DNA from: Croceimicrobium hydrocarbonivorans
GTDB taxonomy: Bacteria > Bacteroidota > Bacteroidia > Flavobacteriales > Schleiferiaceae
Length of the DNA: 64,000 nucleotides
Assembly: GCF_014524565.1 (NCBI RefSeq)
Contig: NZ_CP060139.1
Span: 248,001-312,000 of the forward strand
Direction of reading: 5' to 3'
In this document: one piece after another, positions 8,081 through 17,781 of the stretch
Numbering within the stretch: the first letter of the stretch is position 1
How the letters are laid out: each line of letters starts with the position of its first letter
The notes under the pieces: model-generated
Told to the model about the DNA's origin: nothing
Databases searched by the model: none
Seen by the model: only the letters and a program-made list of their open reading frames with translations
Made by a program: the position numbers and the translations under genes

Positions 8081-9090
8081 ATCCAGCCCTGAAAATACTA
8101 TTGCGCCCTTTTGGCATGCTTTACGATCTGGTTACCACCGCTCGTAACCGAGCCTTTGATGAGGGTAGATTGGAAAGCTATCAAAGTGCGGTGCCCACTA
8201 TCGCCATTGGCAATTTAAGTATGGGGGGAACGGGTAAAACTCCCTTTACAGAATTTTTAATCCAGCAGCTTAGTGCAGAACCCAAAGCAGTAGTTTCTAG
8301 AGGCTATGGTCGTAAGTCTAAAGGTTTGTTAGAAGTAAAACCAAAGGGAAGTGCAGAAGACTTTGGTGACGAAGCCCTACAAATTGCCCAAAAGTTTCCG
8401 GTACGGGTTTGGGTATCTGAAAAGCGTAAGTTTGGCGTGCAAGCTGCCGAAGCCGCTGGATCGAAACTTATCTTGCTCGACGATGCCTTTCAACATCGCT
8501 ATGTAAAAGCCCATCGATATTTGATGCTCAGCCGCTTTGATCAGCCTTTCTTTAATGATCATGTGGTGCCGGCTGGCTATTTACGTGAATCTCGCAAGGG
8601 GGCCGAAAGGGCCGACTTTGTCATCTTCACCAAATGCCCGGCGAAATTAAATGAGGCCCTAAAACAAAGTTATGTGCAGGCCACAGCACGCTATACCAAG
8701 GCTCAGGTATTATTCAGTGAATTGAAATACGGCAAGATTCGTGATCAATTTGGAAAGGAATTGGAAGCTAGGAAAGCTTTGCATCTGATAACCGGAATTG
8801 CCGATACCAAAGCAATGATCGAATATTTGGAAAAGGAATATCCCATTTTAAAAAACAATTCCTACCCTGATCATCATGCCTTTACGGAAACCGAGCTGAA
8901 GACGCATCTGGCGGAAGCCAAAAAAGCCCAAGCCGCCTTATTATGCACCGATAAAGATCGGGTGAAACTAGGTCCATTATTAGCAGGCATTGAAGCTGAT
9001 TATCCCTTATACAGCCTTCCGGTAGAACCCATTTTCAGCGCTGCAGACCAAAGCTTGCTTTTAAGTGACCTAGAGTCCCTATTTTCCTAA
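8077..9090 (+). CDS. lpxK: Tetraacyldisaccharide 4'-kinase LpxK
   Basis: A 337-residue inner-membrane-associated kinase that phosphorylates the 4' position of the lipid A disaccharide, the sixth step of lipid A synthesis. The Walker A reads MGGTGKTPF (about residues 49-57), followed by VVSRGYGRKSKG, the DDAFQHRY motif and CTDKDRVKL. The N-terminus RPFGMLYDLVTTARNRAFDEG matches the LpxK membrane-proximal helix. The start is TTG at 8077, overlapping the miaA stop (TTGA); no ATG fits the family start. It supports a Gram-negative outer membrane with lipid A. Confidence 0.92.
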   Translation: MNPALKILLRPFGMLYDLVTTARNRAFDEGRLESYQSAVPTIAIGNLSMGGTGKTPFTEFLIQQLSAEPKAVVSRGYGRKSKGLLEVKPKGSAEDFGDEALQIAQKFPVRVWVSEKRKFGVQAAEAAGSKLILLDDAFQHRYVKAHRYLMLSRFDQPFFNDHVVPAGYLRESRKGAERADFVIFTKCPAKLNEALKQSYVQATARYTKAQVLFSELKYGKIRDQFGKELEARKALHLITGIADTKAMIEYLEKEYPILKNNSYPDHHAFTETELKTHLAEAKKAQAALLCTDKDRVKLGPLLAGIEADYPLYSLPVEPIFSAADQSLLLSDLESLFS

Positions 9091-9135
9091 TCTTCCCTTT
9101 CTTCAGAGCCAAATTCATTTCGCATCTTTGCACCC

Positions 9136-10605
9136 ATGGCGAAAAATGAAGTATCGGCCGATTTAAGGGCCCAATACGAACCGGTTATCGGTATCGAAAT
9201 CCACGTTCAGCTTAATACGCGGAGTAAAGCCTACTCTTCGGATCCTACCGAATATGGGGCTTCTCCCAATACCCAAACTAGTCCGATTACCCTCGGACAT
9301 CCGGGAACTTTGCCCATGTTTAATGAAGGGGCATTGAAAGCCGCGGTTAAATTAGGTTTAGCAGTGGGTGCGCAAATTCGTGAAGTGAATGAATTTGCCC
9401 GTAAAAACTATTTCTATGCTGACCTTCCTAAAGGCTATCAGATTACTCAGGATAAAACTCCGATTTGTAATGGTGGCTTTATTGAGGTTAAAGATGATGA
9501 TGGCAATCCCAAGCGCATTAATCTTACGCGTATCCACATGGAAGAGGATTCGGGTAAAAGCTCGCATGATATTGACCCCTTCAATACCTTAATTGACCTG
9601 AACCGGGCCGGTGTTCCCCTATTGGAGATTGTTACCGAACCCGATTTCCGTTCGGGCGAAGAAGCCTACCAATACCTCACTGAAATGCAGCGTTTAGTGC
9701 GCTACCTCGACATTAGTGATGGTAATATGGAAGAGGGTAGTTTGCGTTGCGACGTAAATATCTCCGTACGCAAAGTGGGCGCAGAAAAATTCGGTACCCG
9801 CGTAGAGGTGAAAAACATGAACTCCTTCCGGAATGTACAGAAGGCCATCGATTATGAGGTGCACCGCCATATTGCCCTAATCGAATCCGGAGGTAAGGTT
9901 ACTCAGCAAACCTTTACCTATGATGCGGCACGCGCCAAAACCCAATTACTGCGGGACAAAGAAGATGCGCATGATTACCGCTATTTTAATGAACCCGACT
10001 TACAACCGGTAATTGTAAGTGAAGAATATGTGAGTGGAATGAAGGAGCAGATGCCTCCCCTTCCCAAAGAACTTTTTGCTAAGTATCGTGAGCATGGCTT
10101 AAGCGAATACGATGCCTCCTTACTTACTGATAGTAAGGAAATAGCCTTGTTTTACGAGCAAATCATTGAGCATACCGACAATTATAAGTCGGCCGCCAAC
10201 TGGATTATGGGTAGCATTAAATCCTGGTTGAATGAAAAAGCCGCTCACATCAATGATTTCCCTTTAAAGGCCGAGCAAATTGCACAGTTAATCGCCTTAG
10301 TTGATGAAGGTAAAGTGAGTAATACCGCTGCTACTGGTGAATTATTCAAAGCCTTATTAGCGGAGCCCGAAAAAACGGCTGCACAATTAGCAGAAGAAAA
10401 GAACTTAATTCAGGAATCCAATACCGACGAGCTACAAGGCTGGGTAGATGCAGCTTTAGCCAAATACCCAGATAAAGTTGCCGAATACAAAGCCGGCAAA
10501 AAAGGCCTTACGGGCTTATTTATGGGAGAAGTAATGAAGCTCTCGCGCGGTAAAGCTGATCCGAAATTAGCCAGCAAATTGGTACAAGAATCTTTAGAAA
10601 AATAA
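9136..10605 (+). CDS. gatB: Asp-tRNA(Asn)/Glu-tRNA(Gln) amidotransferase subunit B
   Basis: A 489-residue subunit of the GatCAB complex, which converts mischarged Glu-tRNA(Gln) and/or Asp-tRNA(Asn) to the amide form. Signatures are GIEIHVQLNT, KNYFYADLPKGYQITQ, EEDSGKSSHD and GVPLLEIVTEPD, with a C-terminal YqeY-like domain (about 345-489). Length is normal. gatA and gatC are not nearby. A CATCTTTG sequence, one base off the TAnnTTTG -7 consensus, ends only 5 nt before the ATG, so any transcript from it would be nearly leaderless. The next gene begins 2 nt after the stop. Confidence 0.95.
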   Translation: MAKNEVSADLRAQYEPVIGIEIHVQLNTRSKAYSSDPTEYGASPNTQTSPITLGHPGTLPMFNEGALKAAVKLGLAVGAQIREVNEFARKNYFYADLPKGYQITQDKTPICNGGFIEVKDDDGNPKRINLTRIHMEEDSGKSSHDIDPFNTLIDLNRAGVPLLEIVTEPDFRSGEEAYQYLTEMQRLVRYLDISDGNMEEGSLRCDVNISVRKVGAEKFGTRVEVKNMNSFRNVQKAIDYEVHRHIALIESGGKVTQQTFTYDAARAKTQLLRDKEDAHDYRYFNEPDLQPVIVSEEYVSGMKEQMPPLPKELFAKYREHGLSEYDASLLTDSKEIALFYEQIIEHTDNYKSAANWIMGSIKSWLNEKAAHINDFPLKAEQIAQLIALVDEGKVSNTAATGELFKALLAEPEKTAAQLAEEKNLIQESNTDELQGWVDAALAKYPDKVAEYKAGKKGLTGLFMGEVMKLSRGKADPKLASKLVQESLEK

Positions 10606-10607
10606 AC

Positions 10608-11795
10608 ATGAAAAAACTAGTTAGTCTAAGTCTGTTCATCACCTTATTAAGTGCCTGTTCTCAAACAGAGGAAGGCAAAACCGATTTACGCATTAGCGCC
10701 CCCGGAGTTAAGCAAATTATTATTGAAGAGCTCCCCGCAACCAGCGATCCTATTGCTGTAGACACCTTAAATTCTGAGGACGGGAATTTCGAACTCACTT
10801 TTGCGGTAGACAGCGCCAACTTCTATTTGATTAGTACTGATGATGGCATGCGCATTCCTTTCTTCACCAAAGGAACAGAGCAAATTCTGGTTGAATTGGA
10901 GCCTATGGTTCAAGAGGTAAATCGCGGTTACAACCTAAAAGGCAATAAGGAAAGTGAGCGTTTACAGTTGATTAATACTTCTTTCCAAGCTTATATTGAT
11001 CAGGTAGATAGCTTATCTATGCTACGTCAACAATATCAGGATAGTGCCAATAGCCAGGAAATTGTTCGTCGTACTCAGAAAGACTTTGAAAATATCATTG
11101 ATGCAGGGACTGCTAAATATCTGGGCTTAATTGATGAGGATCCTGCCAATATCGCCAACCTCTTCATTTTCCAATTGAATATTTACAATAATTCTTTTGT
11201 ACGGGCTCAAGATCACAGCGAATACTTTAATCGCGTGGATTCTGCTCTGCAAGCCGCCTATCCTAATAATGCGCATGCTACCACATTCCATGCTCAATTG
11301 GAAAAAATGCGCGAGCAAATGGCCGCTACGCAAGCTATGAAAGCTCGTCAGGATGCTATTGCCGTGGGTGGACCAGCTCCTGAGATTTCATTACCTAAAG
11401 CCGATGGTTCAATCCTAAGCCTTTCTGATTTGCGAGGAAAAGTAGTCTTGGTTGACTTTTGGGCTGCCTGGTGTCGTCCTTGTCGTATGACTAACCCACA
11501 ATTGGTAAAAGTTTACAATCAATTTAAAGATCGTGGCTTTACTATTTTAAGTGTGTCTTTCGATGGATTACCCAACCAACAAAGCCCAGCTCAAGACTGG
11601 CAAGCCGCTATTGAACAAGACGGTTTAGTTTGGGATAATCATGTGAGCGACCTTCAAGGCTGGAACAGCTCAGCCGGACAGACCTATGCAATCCAAAGCA
11701 TCCCATACACAGTTTTAGTAGACCGCGATGGGAACATCATAAAGAAAGAGGTAAATCCAGCTGAATTACCTGCCTTATTAGAAGCGATCCTTTAA
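10608..11795 (+). CDS. TlpA-family thiol-disulfide oxidoreductase lipoprotein (DUF4369-type N-terminus)
   Basis: A 395-residue envelope protein. The N-terminus is a lipoprotein signal (lipobox LLSAC, Cys at residue 17). A beta-sandwich region of the DUF4369 type follows, then a helical linker, then a thioredoxin-like domain from about residue 255 with the active site AAWCRPCR near residue 288 and a cis-proline region IQSIPYTVLVDRDG. It probably reduces or transfers disulfides in the periplasm, for example in cytochrome c maturation or general redox repair. It lies 2 nt after gatB. Its 3' end overlaps gap by 18 nt in convergent orientation; see the embedded terminator at 12009-12036. Confidence 0.88.
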   Translation: MKKLVSLSLFITLLSACSQTEEGKTDLRISAPGVKQIIIEELPATSDPIAVDTLNSEDGNFELTFAVDSANFYLISTDDGMRIPFFTKGTEQILVELEPMVQEVNRGYNLKGNKESERLQLINTSFQAYIDQVDSLSMLRQQYQDSANSQEIVRRTQKDFENIIDAGTAKYLGLIDEDPANIANLFIFQLNIYNNSFVRAQDHSEYFNRVDSALQAAYPNNAHATTFHAQLEKMREQMAATQAMKARQDAIAVGGPAPEISLPKADGSILSLSDLRGKVVLVDFWAAWCRPCRMTNPQLVKVYNQFKDRGFTILSVSFDGLPNQQSPAQDWQAAIEQDGLVWDNHVSDLQGWNSSAGQTYAIQSIPYTVLVDRDGNIIKKEVNPAELPALLEAIL

Positions 11796-12770
11796 GTAAA
11801 GAATTAAGTCACGCAGGCGGTGCGAATAGCCCATTTCGTTATCGTACCAGCCTACAACTTTTAACATAGGGCCTAAGGCAGTGGTAAGCTCCTCATCATA
11901 CCAAGAGGAATAGGTACTCCCGATTACGTCCCGAGAAACAATCGGTTCGTTAGTATAGCCCAAATAGTTTTTAAGTCTCCCTTCGGAAGCCGCTTTAAAA
12001 GCATTATGAACCGCCTCAACTGAGGCGGTTTTTTTTACGGTAAAGGTGATGTCGGTTAAACTTCCATCCGGAACTGGCACCCGAATACCCGCACCACCAA
12101 TAAGGCCTTGTAAATGCGGGAAAATGCGGGTTATGGCCTTGGCTGCTCCTGTGGTGGTAGGCACGATAGATTCGGCGGCAGCTCGGCCCCTTCTAAAATC
12201 TTTATGCGGGCCGTCCTGCAATTGTTGATCGGTAGTATAGCTATGCACGGTGGTGATAAAAGCATGTTGGATACCACAAAGCTCTTCTACCACTTGAATT
12301 AGAGGTGCTGCACTATTCGTGGTGCAAGAAGCATTCGAAAGCAAGCGGTCCTCAGCCTGAATGCTTTCTTCGTTAATCCCCATTACTATCATCTTCATAT
12401 CATCCTGGGGTGGAGCACTTAAAATTACCTTGGATGCCTGTTTTAAATGATCTTGAAGATGGGCACTGGTTTTATACTTACCAGTAGATTCAATGATTAG
12501 GTCCAAGTCTAAATCTTTCCAATTCAAATTGGAGACCTGAGCTTCATGAGAAAGCTGAATTTTATGCTTACCAACGTTTAGAATTTCTTCATTCAGTTGA
12601 ATATCCTCTGGGAAAAGTCGGTGAGTAGTATCGTATTTAAGGAGATGGGCCAGATTCTCGGCCGAAGCCAAATCATTTATTGCCACAACCTCAATCTGAG
12701 GTTCATGCACCAGAACCCGCATTAAGCTGCGTCCGATGCGTCCGAATCCATTAATTGCTATTCGAACCAT
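11778..12770 (-). CDS. gap: Type I glyceraldehyde-3-phosphate dehydrogenase
   Basis: A 330-residue NAD(P)-dependent glycolytic/gluconeogenic enzyme. The Rossmann start INGFGRIGRSLMR, the catalytic NASCTTNSAAP (Cys near residue 149), the HSYTTDQQLQD loop and the C-terminal WYDNEMGYSHRL are all present. In the usual NASCTTNC motif the second Cys is replaced by Ser, which is tolerated because it is not catalytic. The gene is monocistronic by position: it converges on the TlpA gene and is followed upstream by a long leader. A TACCTTCG sequence on the minus strand (12798-12805) is a near match to the Bacteroidota -7 box. Confidence 0.95.
   Translation of the reverse strand: MVRIAINGFGRIGRSLMRVLVHEPQIEVVAINDLASAENLAHLLKYDTTHRLFPEDIQLNEEILNVGKHKIQLSHEAQVSNLNWKDLDLDLIIESTGKYKTSAHLQDHLKQASKVILSAPPQDDMKMIVMGINEESIQAEDRLLSNASCTTNSAAPLIQVVEELCGIQHAFITTVHSYTTDQQLQDGPHKDFRRGRAAAESIVPTTTGAAKAITRIFPHLQGLIGGAGIRVPVPDGSLTDITFTVKKTASVEAVHNAFKAASEGRLKNYLGYTNEPIVSRDVIGSTYSSWYDEELTTALGPMLKVVGWYDNEMGYSHRLRDLILYLKDRF
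12009..12036 (+). terminator. Intrinsic terminator-like hairpin on the plus strand, inside gap
   Basis: The ten-base arm AACCGCCTCA (12009-12018) pairs perfectly with TGAGGCGGTT (12021-12030) across a 2-nt loop, and eight T residues run from 12029 to 12036. On the plus strand this is a textbook intrinsic terminator. On the minus strand, the coding strand of gap, the T run becomes a preceding A run, so gap itself is not terminated. It lies 214 nt past the stop of the plus-strand TlpA gene, which has no other room for a terminator because its 3' end overlaps gap. Confidence 0.7.
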
Positions 12771-12866
12771 AGGGAATTTTGTTGAGAGGTGAGGCCGCGA
12801 AGGTAGCCAGAAAAATACGGTCGGAATGCGAAAATAGATTTCAACATTAGCCCCATTGTTAAAACA

Positions 12867-12898
12867 AAAAAGCCGCCTCGAGTACCGAGGCGGCTTTT
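12867..12898 (-). terminator. Intrinsic terminator of the large Asp-box gene
   Basis: GCCGCCTCG (12872-12880) and CGAGGCGGC (12886-12894) form a perfect 9-bp stem with loop AGTAC. It is flanked by A-rich sequence on the left and TTTT on the right. Read on the minus strand it sits 20 nt after the stop at 12918 and ends in a T-rich run, so it should terminate that gene. The A/T flanks make it partly bidirectional. Confidence 0.85.
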
Positions 12899-12917
12899 AA
12901 ATATCTATTCAGAAAGC

Positions 12918-15900
12918 TTAGTGAACGATCACCAATTTTCCGGTTTTAACCTCTTGACCTTTGATTACGCTAATTACATAATTACCGTTTTTAAGGCTTT
13001 GAATTGAGAAGCTTACTTTTTCAGTTCCGCTAGGTAGATTATTGTAGGAAACTGATTTCACCAATTTACCGCTCATATCGCGAACATTGATTTTCACATC
13101 GCTGCGATTCTCAAGATTCAGAACAACATTTACATTGTTTTGAGCAGGGTTAGGGAATAATTCCAATTTCTCAACTGCGGCTACTTCAGCTTGCTTAGGT
13201 TCATCAATACCTACAAAATCGGAAGTAGAGCCAGTGCGGAAGATACCACGACCATGAGTAGCAGCGTAGATCGCTCCTTCAAAGTCAGTATTGCTTACAA
13301 GGTCATAACGAATTGTACGAGTTTGCAAGAGGTCGAATACCTGAACATTGGCTAAACCATTATTCTCAGCGGTCCAGCTAACATTGCTTGCAGTAATATC
13401 ATCAGTGGTGAACACACCCAGGTCAGTTCCTAAGATCACCTGACCACCAGTTGGATCATTGTAGTTGATCACAGCATCCATTACCGGCATTGGAGGTAGG
13501 TTACCATCCTTAGCCACAAATCCTGAGGTACTCAAAGATGCTGAGCGAGCATTCTCGGTGTAGAAAACGTGATTCAAGTTGGTTCCGTAATTACCACAAG
13601 TAATAATTAAACGATCTGGATCTTCAGTATCAATTACAATGCTAGTAATAGAACGGTTAGGCTGACTGAAAATCACGCGATCGTTTATCACTGCATTGCT
13701 TGCGGCTGGAGGATTCACTAAATAGTTGATGTCAATATCAGCAGTTTCTTTGGTACGAGCATTGGTTAGGTTCGAATAACGTACTACTCGACCAAAGTTA
13801 GTACCTACAAATAATACGTCGCCATCATGGCTGAATGCCATACAAGATGGAGTTTCACCATTAGCTAAGGCTCCAATGTGCCACCATTCTGGGATTTGAG
13901 TGCGGTTGCTCAATACATCGCGAGTTAACCAAACACCACCGCCTAAGTTTCCAGGCTCACTAGCATTGGTATAGGCAGTTAAACCAACTGCAAACATTGA
14001 TTGAACCGGATCTTGCACCATAAAGGTATCGCTAGGGTTCAAACCATTTGTAATAGTTTCTGTAATAGGAATATCACCAGTCTCACTTGGAATGATGATG
14101 ATTGCACCTGGATCATAGGAAGTAGCAACGCTAGCGCGAATTTCCAAAGAAGTACCATTATTGAACTCAACAGTGTACTGTCCAGTAACTGCATCAAAAG
14201 TACCAGTACCATCACCACTTAAGGTACCACTGGCATCAGAGGTTACTACTTGAGATCCGGCCTTTACCACAAATGACTCAGGTACAAACTTAGTTGAACT
14301 TTGAGGCTTAGTAAACTGGCTGGAGTAGCGGGGATTACCATTACCAAAGCCGTAGCTCATTTTAATGGTATCAGCAATAAAAGCAATAGAGTCGATACTA
14401 TTGCGATCTTCCAATTTCTCCCATAATAAGTAAGGGGTTACGAAGTCTGCAAAAGCAAAGCTGAAGGCATTGTAACGACCAGCCATTCTACTATTGTAGA
14501 AATAAGAGTATTCATCACCAGAGTTGATAGAACGTCCAATTTGACCGTACTGACGGGCTTTGAAACGTACTTCTTGATCCAAGTGAGAAATAGCAGTATA
14601 GCCACCATCACCATCAAATACAGATCCGTCTGGCTGAGTAATACCAATGGTACGCACGCCTCCTTTAGGTAATGTGGAATTTGGGTCAATTTTAATGGTA
14701 CCATTATCCTGAGTACCGCCGGTCATCACTCCATCGAAGCCAACTGCCATTTTGTAGAACTGAATGGTCGCATAACCTTTGTTCTCTTCAGTCCAGCTAA
14801 AGCCGTCGTTAGTTGATTTAAAAATACCACCATCATTACCTACGTATATGGTATTGCTATCGGTAGGATGCCATTGAATCTCGTGTAAATCTACGTGTAC
14901 ATAAAAGTTTGTAGAGCCTGAGTTCTGGCTAGCAATTTGGAACCAACCATTATCCTTGGACCATTCCCACATAGTTAAACCACCCACAATGATGCGCTCC
15001 TTATCCTTTGGATCCACACCAATCATCACAGCAAAAGGTGATTGATCAACCATGCTTAATAAAGCAGAACGCGTTCCGATAACTGACCAAGTAGTACCAC
15101 CATCTTTAGATTGGTATACACGATCGAAAATACGACCGGTAGTTACTAACACGTATACATAATTTTCATCGGAAGGGCTAACGGCAATCTTCATACGGTC
15201 GGTAGTACGACCAATACTAGTTGCAGTATTTCCACCCGTCTGGGTGATTTCATTGAAACTTCCGGCGCTACCATCGGTAGATTTCCAAATTCTTTGTCCC
15301 ACTTTCGCCCAAACAGTACCCGACTTCGTTACTACGATGTCTTGACCGGTTCCAGAGCTAATTTCAGTAGTCCAGCTATTCCCGCCATCATTCGAGATTT
15401 TCAAACCATCCGAACTGGCCACGTAAATGCGATTGGCATTATTAGGGTCACAAGCAATTTTACCTACTTCAGTCCAACCCTCATTAGGGTTTTGAGAAGG
15501 ATCGGTGCTGGCTAATTGGCTAAAAGTTAGGCCGCCGTCGGTAGATTTAAAGATACCGGCACCGTCTAAGGTATTTACGAATAAATAAGAATTCTCTCCG
15601 GTACTGGCATAAATGGCACCATCAGCTCCTTGAGCTAAATCAGTAACCACTAAGTTTTCCATTTGATCATCCACTGGAATCCAGCTACGACCGCCATTAG
15701 GGCTATGGAAAATACCTCCGGTTACAGAACCGGCCCACATTTTACTGGGATTATCTTTATCAAAAAGGAGCGAACGAGTACGACCACCCATATCATTAGG
15801 TCCCATCTCAGTCCACTGCAGGCTCAAGCTGGAAGAAGAGTTTTTAGCCATACGCTGCAATTGTTCGCGTGCTGCAATTACATCTGCTTCTTCAACTTTA

Positions 15901-16073
15901 CCGGTAACAGGGTTTCTTCTAATCCTGCTCATATACTCCGCGTAACCTTGAGCACTGGCTTCATTCAGGCTCTGCTCGCGAGGCTCGTAATAATTCTTTT
16001 CGGCGGGGCTCATCCAGATATAAGCTCCAGCTAGCATTAAGCCACCGATGGAGAAAAGTAATCCTCTTTTCAT
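12918..16073 (-). CDS. Large secreted Asp-box (BNR/sortilin-like) repeat protein with T9SS sorting tail
   Basis: A 1051-residue secreted protein. An N-terminal hydrophobic segment (about residues 4-22) acts as signal. At least five Asp-box type motifs follow in the first 450 residues (SPNGGRSW, STDGGLTF, SNDGGNSW, SKDGGTTW, STNDGFSW), implying beta-propeller blades of the VPS10/sortilin-like sort. The last 80 residues are a type A T9SS tail (LFPNPAQNNVNVVL to the end KTGKLVIVH), so the protein should be exported by T9SS and anchored or released at the surface. No catalytic residues could be assigned. TATATTTG (16103-16110, minus strand) is a good -7 box 29 nt before the ATG. Confidence 0.85.
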   Translation of the reverse strand: MKRGLLFSIGGLMLAGAYIWMSPAEKNYYEPREQSLNEASAQGYAEYMSRIRRNPVTGKVEEADVIAAREQLQRMAKNSSSSLSLQWTEMGPNDMGGRTRSLLFDKDNPSKMWAGSVTGGIFHSPNGGRSWIPVDDQMENLVVTDLAQGADGAIYASTGENSYLFVNTLDGAGIFKSTDGGLTFSQLASTDPSQNPNEGWTEVGKIACDPNNANRIYVASSDGLKISNDGGNSWTTEISSGTGQDIVVTKSGTVWAKVGQRIWKSTDGSAGSFNEITQTGGNTATSIGRTTDRMKIAVSPSDENYVYVLVTTGRIFDRVYQSKDGGTTWSVIGTRSALLSMVDQSPFAVMIGVDPKDKERIIVGGLTMWEWSKDNGWFQIASQNSGSTNFYVHVDLHEIQWHPTDSNTIYVGNDGGIFKSTNDGFSWTEENKGYATIQFYKMAVGFDGVMTGGTQDNGTIKIDPNSTLPKGGVRTIGITQPDGSVFDGDGGYTAISHLDQEVRFKARQYGQIGRSINSGDEYSYFYNSRMAGRYNAFSFAFADFVTPYLLWEKLEDRNSIDSIAFIADTIKMSYGFGNGNPRYSSQFTKPQSSTKFVPESFVVKAGSQVVTSDASGTLSGDGTGTFDAVTGQYTVEFNNGTSLEIRASVATSYDPGAIIIIPSETGDIPITETITNGLNPSDTFMVQDPVQSMFAVGLTAYTNASEPGNLGGGVWLTRDVLSNRTQIPEWWHIGALANGETPSCMAFSHDGDVLFVGTNFGRVVRYSNLTNARTKETADIDINYLVNPPAASNAVINDRVIFSQPNRSITSIVIDTEDPDRLIITCGNYGTNLNHVFYTENARSASLSTSGFVAKDGNLPPMPVMDAVINYNDPTGGQVILGTDLGVFTTDDITASNVSWTAENNGLANVQVFDLLQTRTIRYDLVSNTDFEGAIYAATHGRGIFRTGSTSDFVGIDEPKQAEVAAVEKLELFPNPAQNNVNVVLNLENRSDVKINVRDMSGKLVKSVSYNNLPSGTEKVSFSIQSLKNGNYVISVIKGQEVKTGKLVIVH

Positions 16074-16133
16074 TCGTTTTCCGTTTGATTTATGCTGTGC
16101 GACAAATATAATTTCTAAATACTTAACCTTGGC

Positions 16134-17027
16134 TTAAAACATGTGTCTTTCCGCATGATAGGAAGATCGAACCAAAGGTCCACTTTCAACATAACGGAAG
16201 CCCATATCCAGGCCAATTTCTTTGTACTTCTCAAACTGCTCCGGTCTAACAAACTCTTGTACAGGGAGATGCTTTGGAGTAGGTTGCAAATATTGACCAA
16301 GAGTAACGATGTCAACCTTGGCCTCTCTTAAGTCTTTTAATGACTGTATAACTTCTTCTTCTTTTTCGCCTAAGCCGAGCATAATACCCGATTTAGTGCG
16401 TGGCAAGCCCTGATCTTTCAAATATCGGAGTACAGCCAAACTGCGATCGTACTGAGCCTGAATACGTACCTGACGAGTTAAGCGGCGCACGGTTTCCATA
16501 TTGTGAGACACAATTTCGGGAGCCGCTTCTACGATACGATCGATATTATGCCATTCGCCTTTAAAGTCGGGAATCAAGGTTTCCATGGTAGTTCCCGGAC
16601 TCATTCGGCGTACCGCTTGCACGGTTTCTTTCCATATAATGGAGCCACCATCCCGCAAATCATCACGGTCTACCGAAGTAAGCACGCAATGCTTAACCTT
16701 CATCAATTTTACGGAGCGCGCCACTCTTTCGGGCTCATCCCAATCTACGGTATCCGGGCGACCCGTTGCCACGGCACAAAAACCACAACTGCGGGTACAA
16801 ACATTGCCTAAAATCATAAAGGTGGCTGTACCCTCTCCCCAACATTCGCCCATATTCGGGCAATTTCCGCTTTCGCAGATGGTATGCAAATCGTAGTTCT
16901 GTACCAGACTGCGTACCTTTTTATAATTCTGTCCGGTGGGCAATTTTACGCGCAACCATTTAGGTTTGCCCGTGCTAATAGCCCCCTTCTCCCGAACAGG
17001 AGATTTTGCTTCTAAAACTTCACTCAT
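16134..17027 (-). CDS. lipA: Lipoyl synthase
   Basis: A 297-residue radical SAM enzyme that inserts two sulfurs into protein-bound octanoate to make lipoyl groups. It has both iron-sulfur motifs: the auxiliary cluster cysteines in [12 protein letters not shown] and the radical [11 protein letters not shown]. The C-terminal RSSYHAE serine motif that ligates the auxiliary cluster is also present. Length is normal. It is the last gene of a four-gene minus-strand run and starts 4 nt after the preceding stop. The product would serve pyruvate and 2-oxoglutarate dehydrogenases and the glycine cleavage system, whose GcvT lies at 58.3 kb. Confidence 0.96.
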   Translation of the reverse strand: MSEVLEAKSPVREKGAISTGKPKWLRVKLPTGQNYKKVRSLVQNYDLHTICESGNCPNMGECWGEGTATFMILGNVCTRSCGFCAVATGRPDTVDWDEPERVARSVKLMKVKHCVLTSVDRDDLRDGGSIIWKETVQAVRRMSPGTTMETLIPDFKGEWHNIDRIVEAAPEIVSHNMETVRRLTRQVRIQAQYDRSLAVLRYLKDQGLPRTKSGIMLGLGEKEEEVIQSLKDLREAKVDIVTLGQYLQPTPKHLPVQEFVRPEQFEKYKEIGLDMGFRYVESGPLVRSSYHAERHMF

Positions 17028-17031
17028 TTCC

Positions 17032-17781
17032 TTAGTTCAGTTTATAACCAAAGTTTACTGTAATGTACAACTGAAAAAATCCACTCCAGTTGATATCCCG
17101 ATCTTCCTCAAAGAAGATGGGTACTTCTGTAAAGAAGTAATCATAGATAACTCCGGCCTCTACACTGGTGATTTTATCATCCAGTAATTGGTAGTCAAAA
17201 CTTATCCCACCTTTTAGATAGACGCCAGGTTTTAATTTGGTTTCCTCAATTCCAGTTAAAAAATTTGCCTCACCATTAATATTGGCTGGATTTGTCTCTC
17301 CGGTATAGCGAATTATACTGGTGTAATATTCACCATCCGGACCAAACTCATCCACACTTAAGTAGATAGGCTTTAAGAGGCCCAAAGACAGGCCACCACT
17401 GAAAATCGAAGAAATAGATACCGATCCTTGATCCGTTTTATCGAAGAGAGTATGCTCATGAATATAGCCTACCCTAACACTGTAAAACGAATTAATGCGG
17501 CCTTTTACAAAACCGCGGTAATTATTAAAAATATCTTCCGATGAAATAGTCTCTTTTGGATGTCTGAGCTTCACCAAGTCAATTTCCAGACCGGCCGCAT
17601 TATAGCCATCCAAAAATTTGAGGTAACGACCATTTAGGCCATATCCTCTACTGTGAAAATTGATTCCTCCGGTATAGGCGCGATCATAAACCTGACGCTT
17701 GAAATCCGCATCCGTATCCAGCTGTGCCTGTGCCGACAAAGCGAATAGGAGCATGAATGTCAGGATTCTGATCTTAGCCAT
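17032..17781 (-). CDS. Secreted beta-rich protein, probable outer-membrane protein
   Basis: A 249-residue protein with a signal peptide ([19 protein letters not shown], cleavage before QLDTD). The mature part alternates hydrophobic and polar residues and ends with aromatic-rich strands ([15 protein letters not shown]), which suggests a small outer-membrane beta-barrel. I do not recognise a named family. It overlaps ytxJ upstream by 8 nt and is followed by lipA after 4 nt, so it belongs to the lipoprotein-ytxJ-OMP-lipA transcription unit. A barrel of this type next to lipA may be a lineage-specific arrangement; no function is claimed. Confidence 0.7.
   Translation of the reverse strand: MAKIRILTFMLLFALSAQAQLDTDADFKRQVYDRAYTGGINFHSRGYGLNGRYLKFLDGYNAAGLEIDLVKLRHPKETISSEDIFNNYRGFVKGRINSFYSVRVGYIHEHTLFDKTDQGSVSISSIFSGGLSLGLLKPIYLSVDEFGPDGEYYTSIIRYTGETNPANINGEANFLTGIEETKLKPGVYLKGGISFDYQLLDDKITSVEAGVIYDYFFTEVPIFFEEDRDINWSGFFQLYITVNFGYKLN

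Noticed and set aside
12009-12036. Terminator of gap itself
   Set aside because: On the minus strand the hairpin is preceded by A residues and not followed by T, so it cannot terminate gap; it only fits plus-strand termination.
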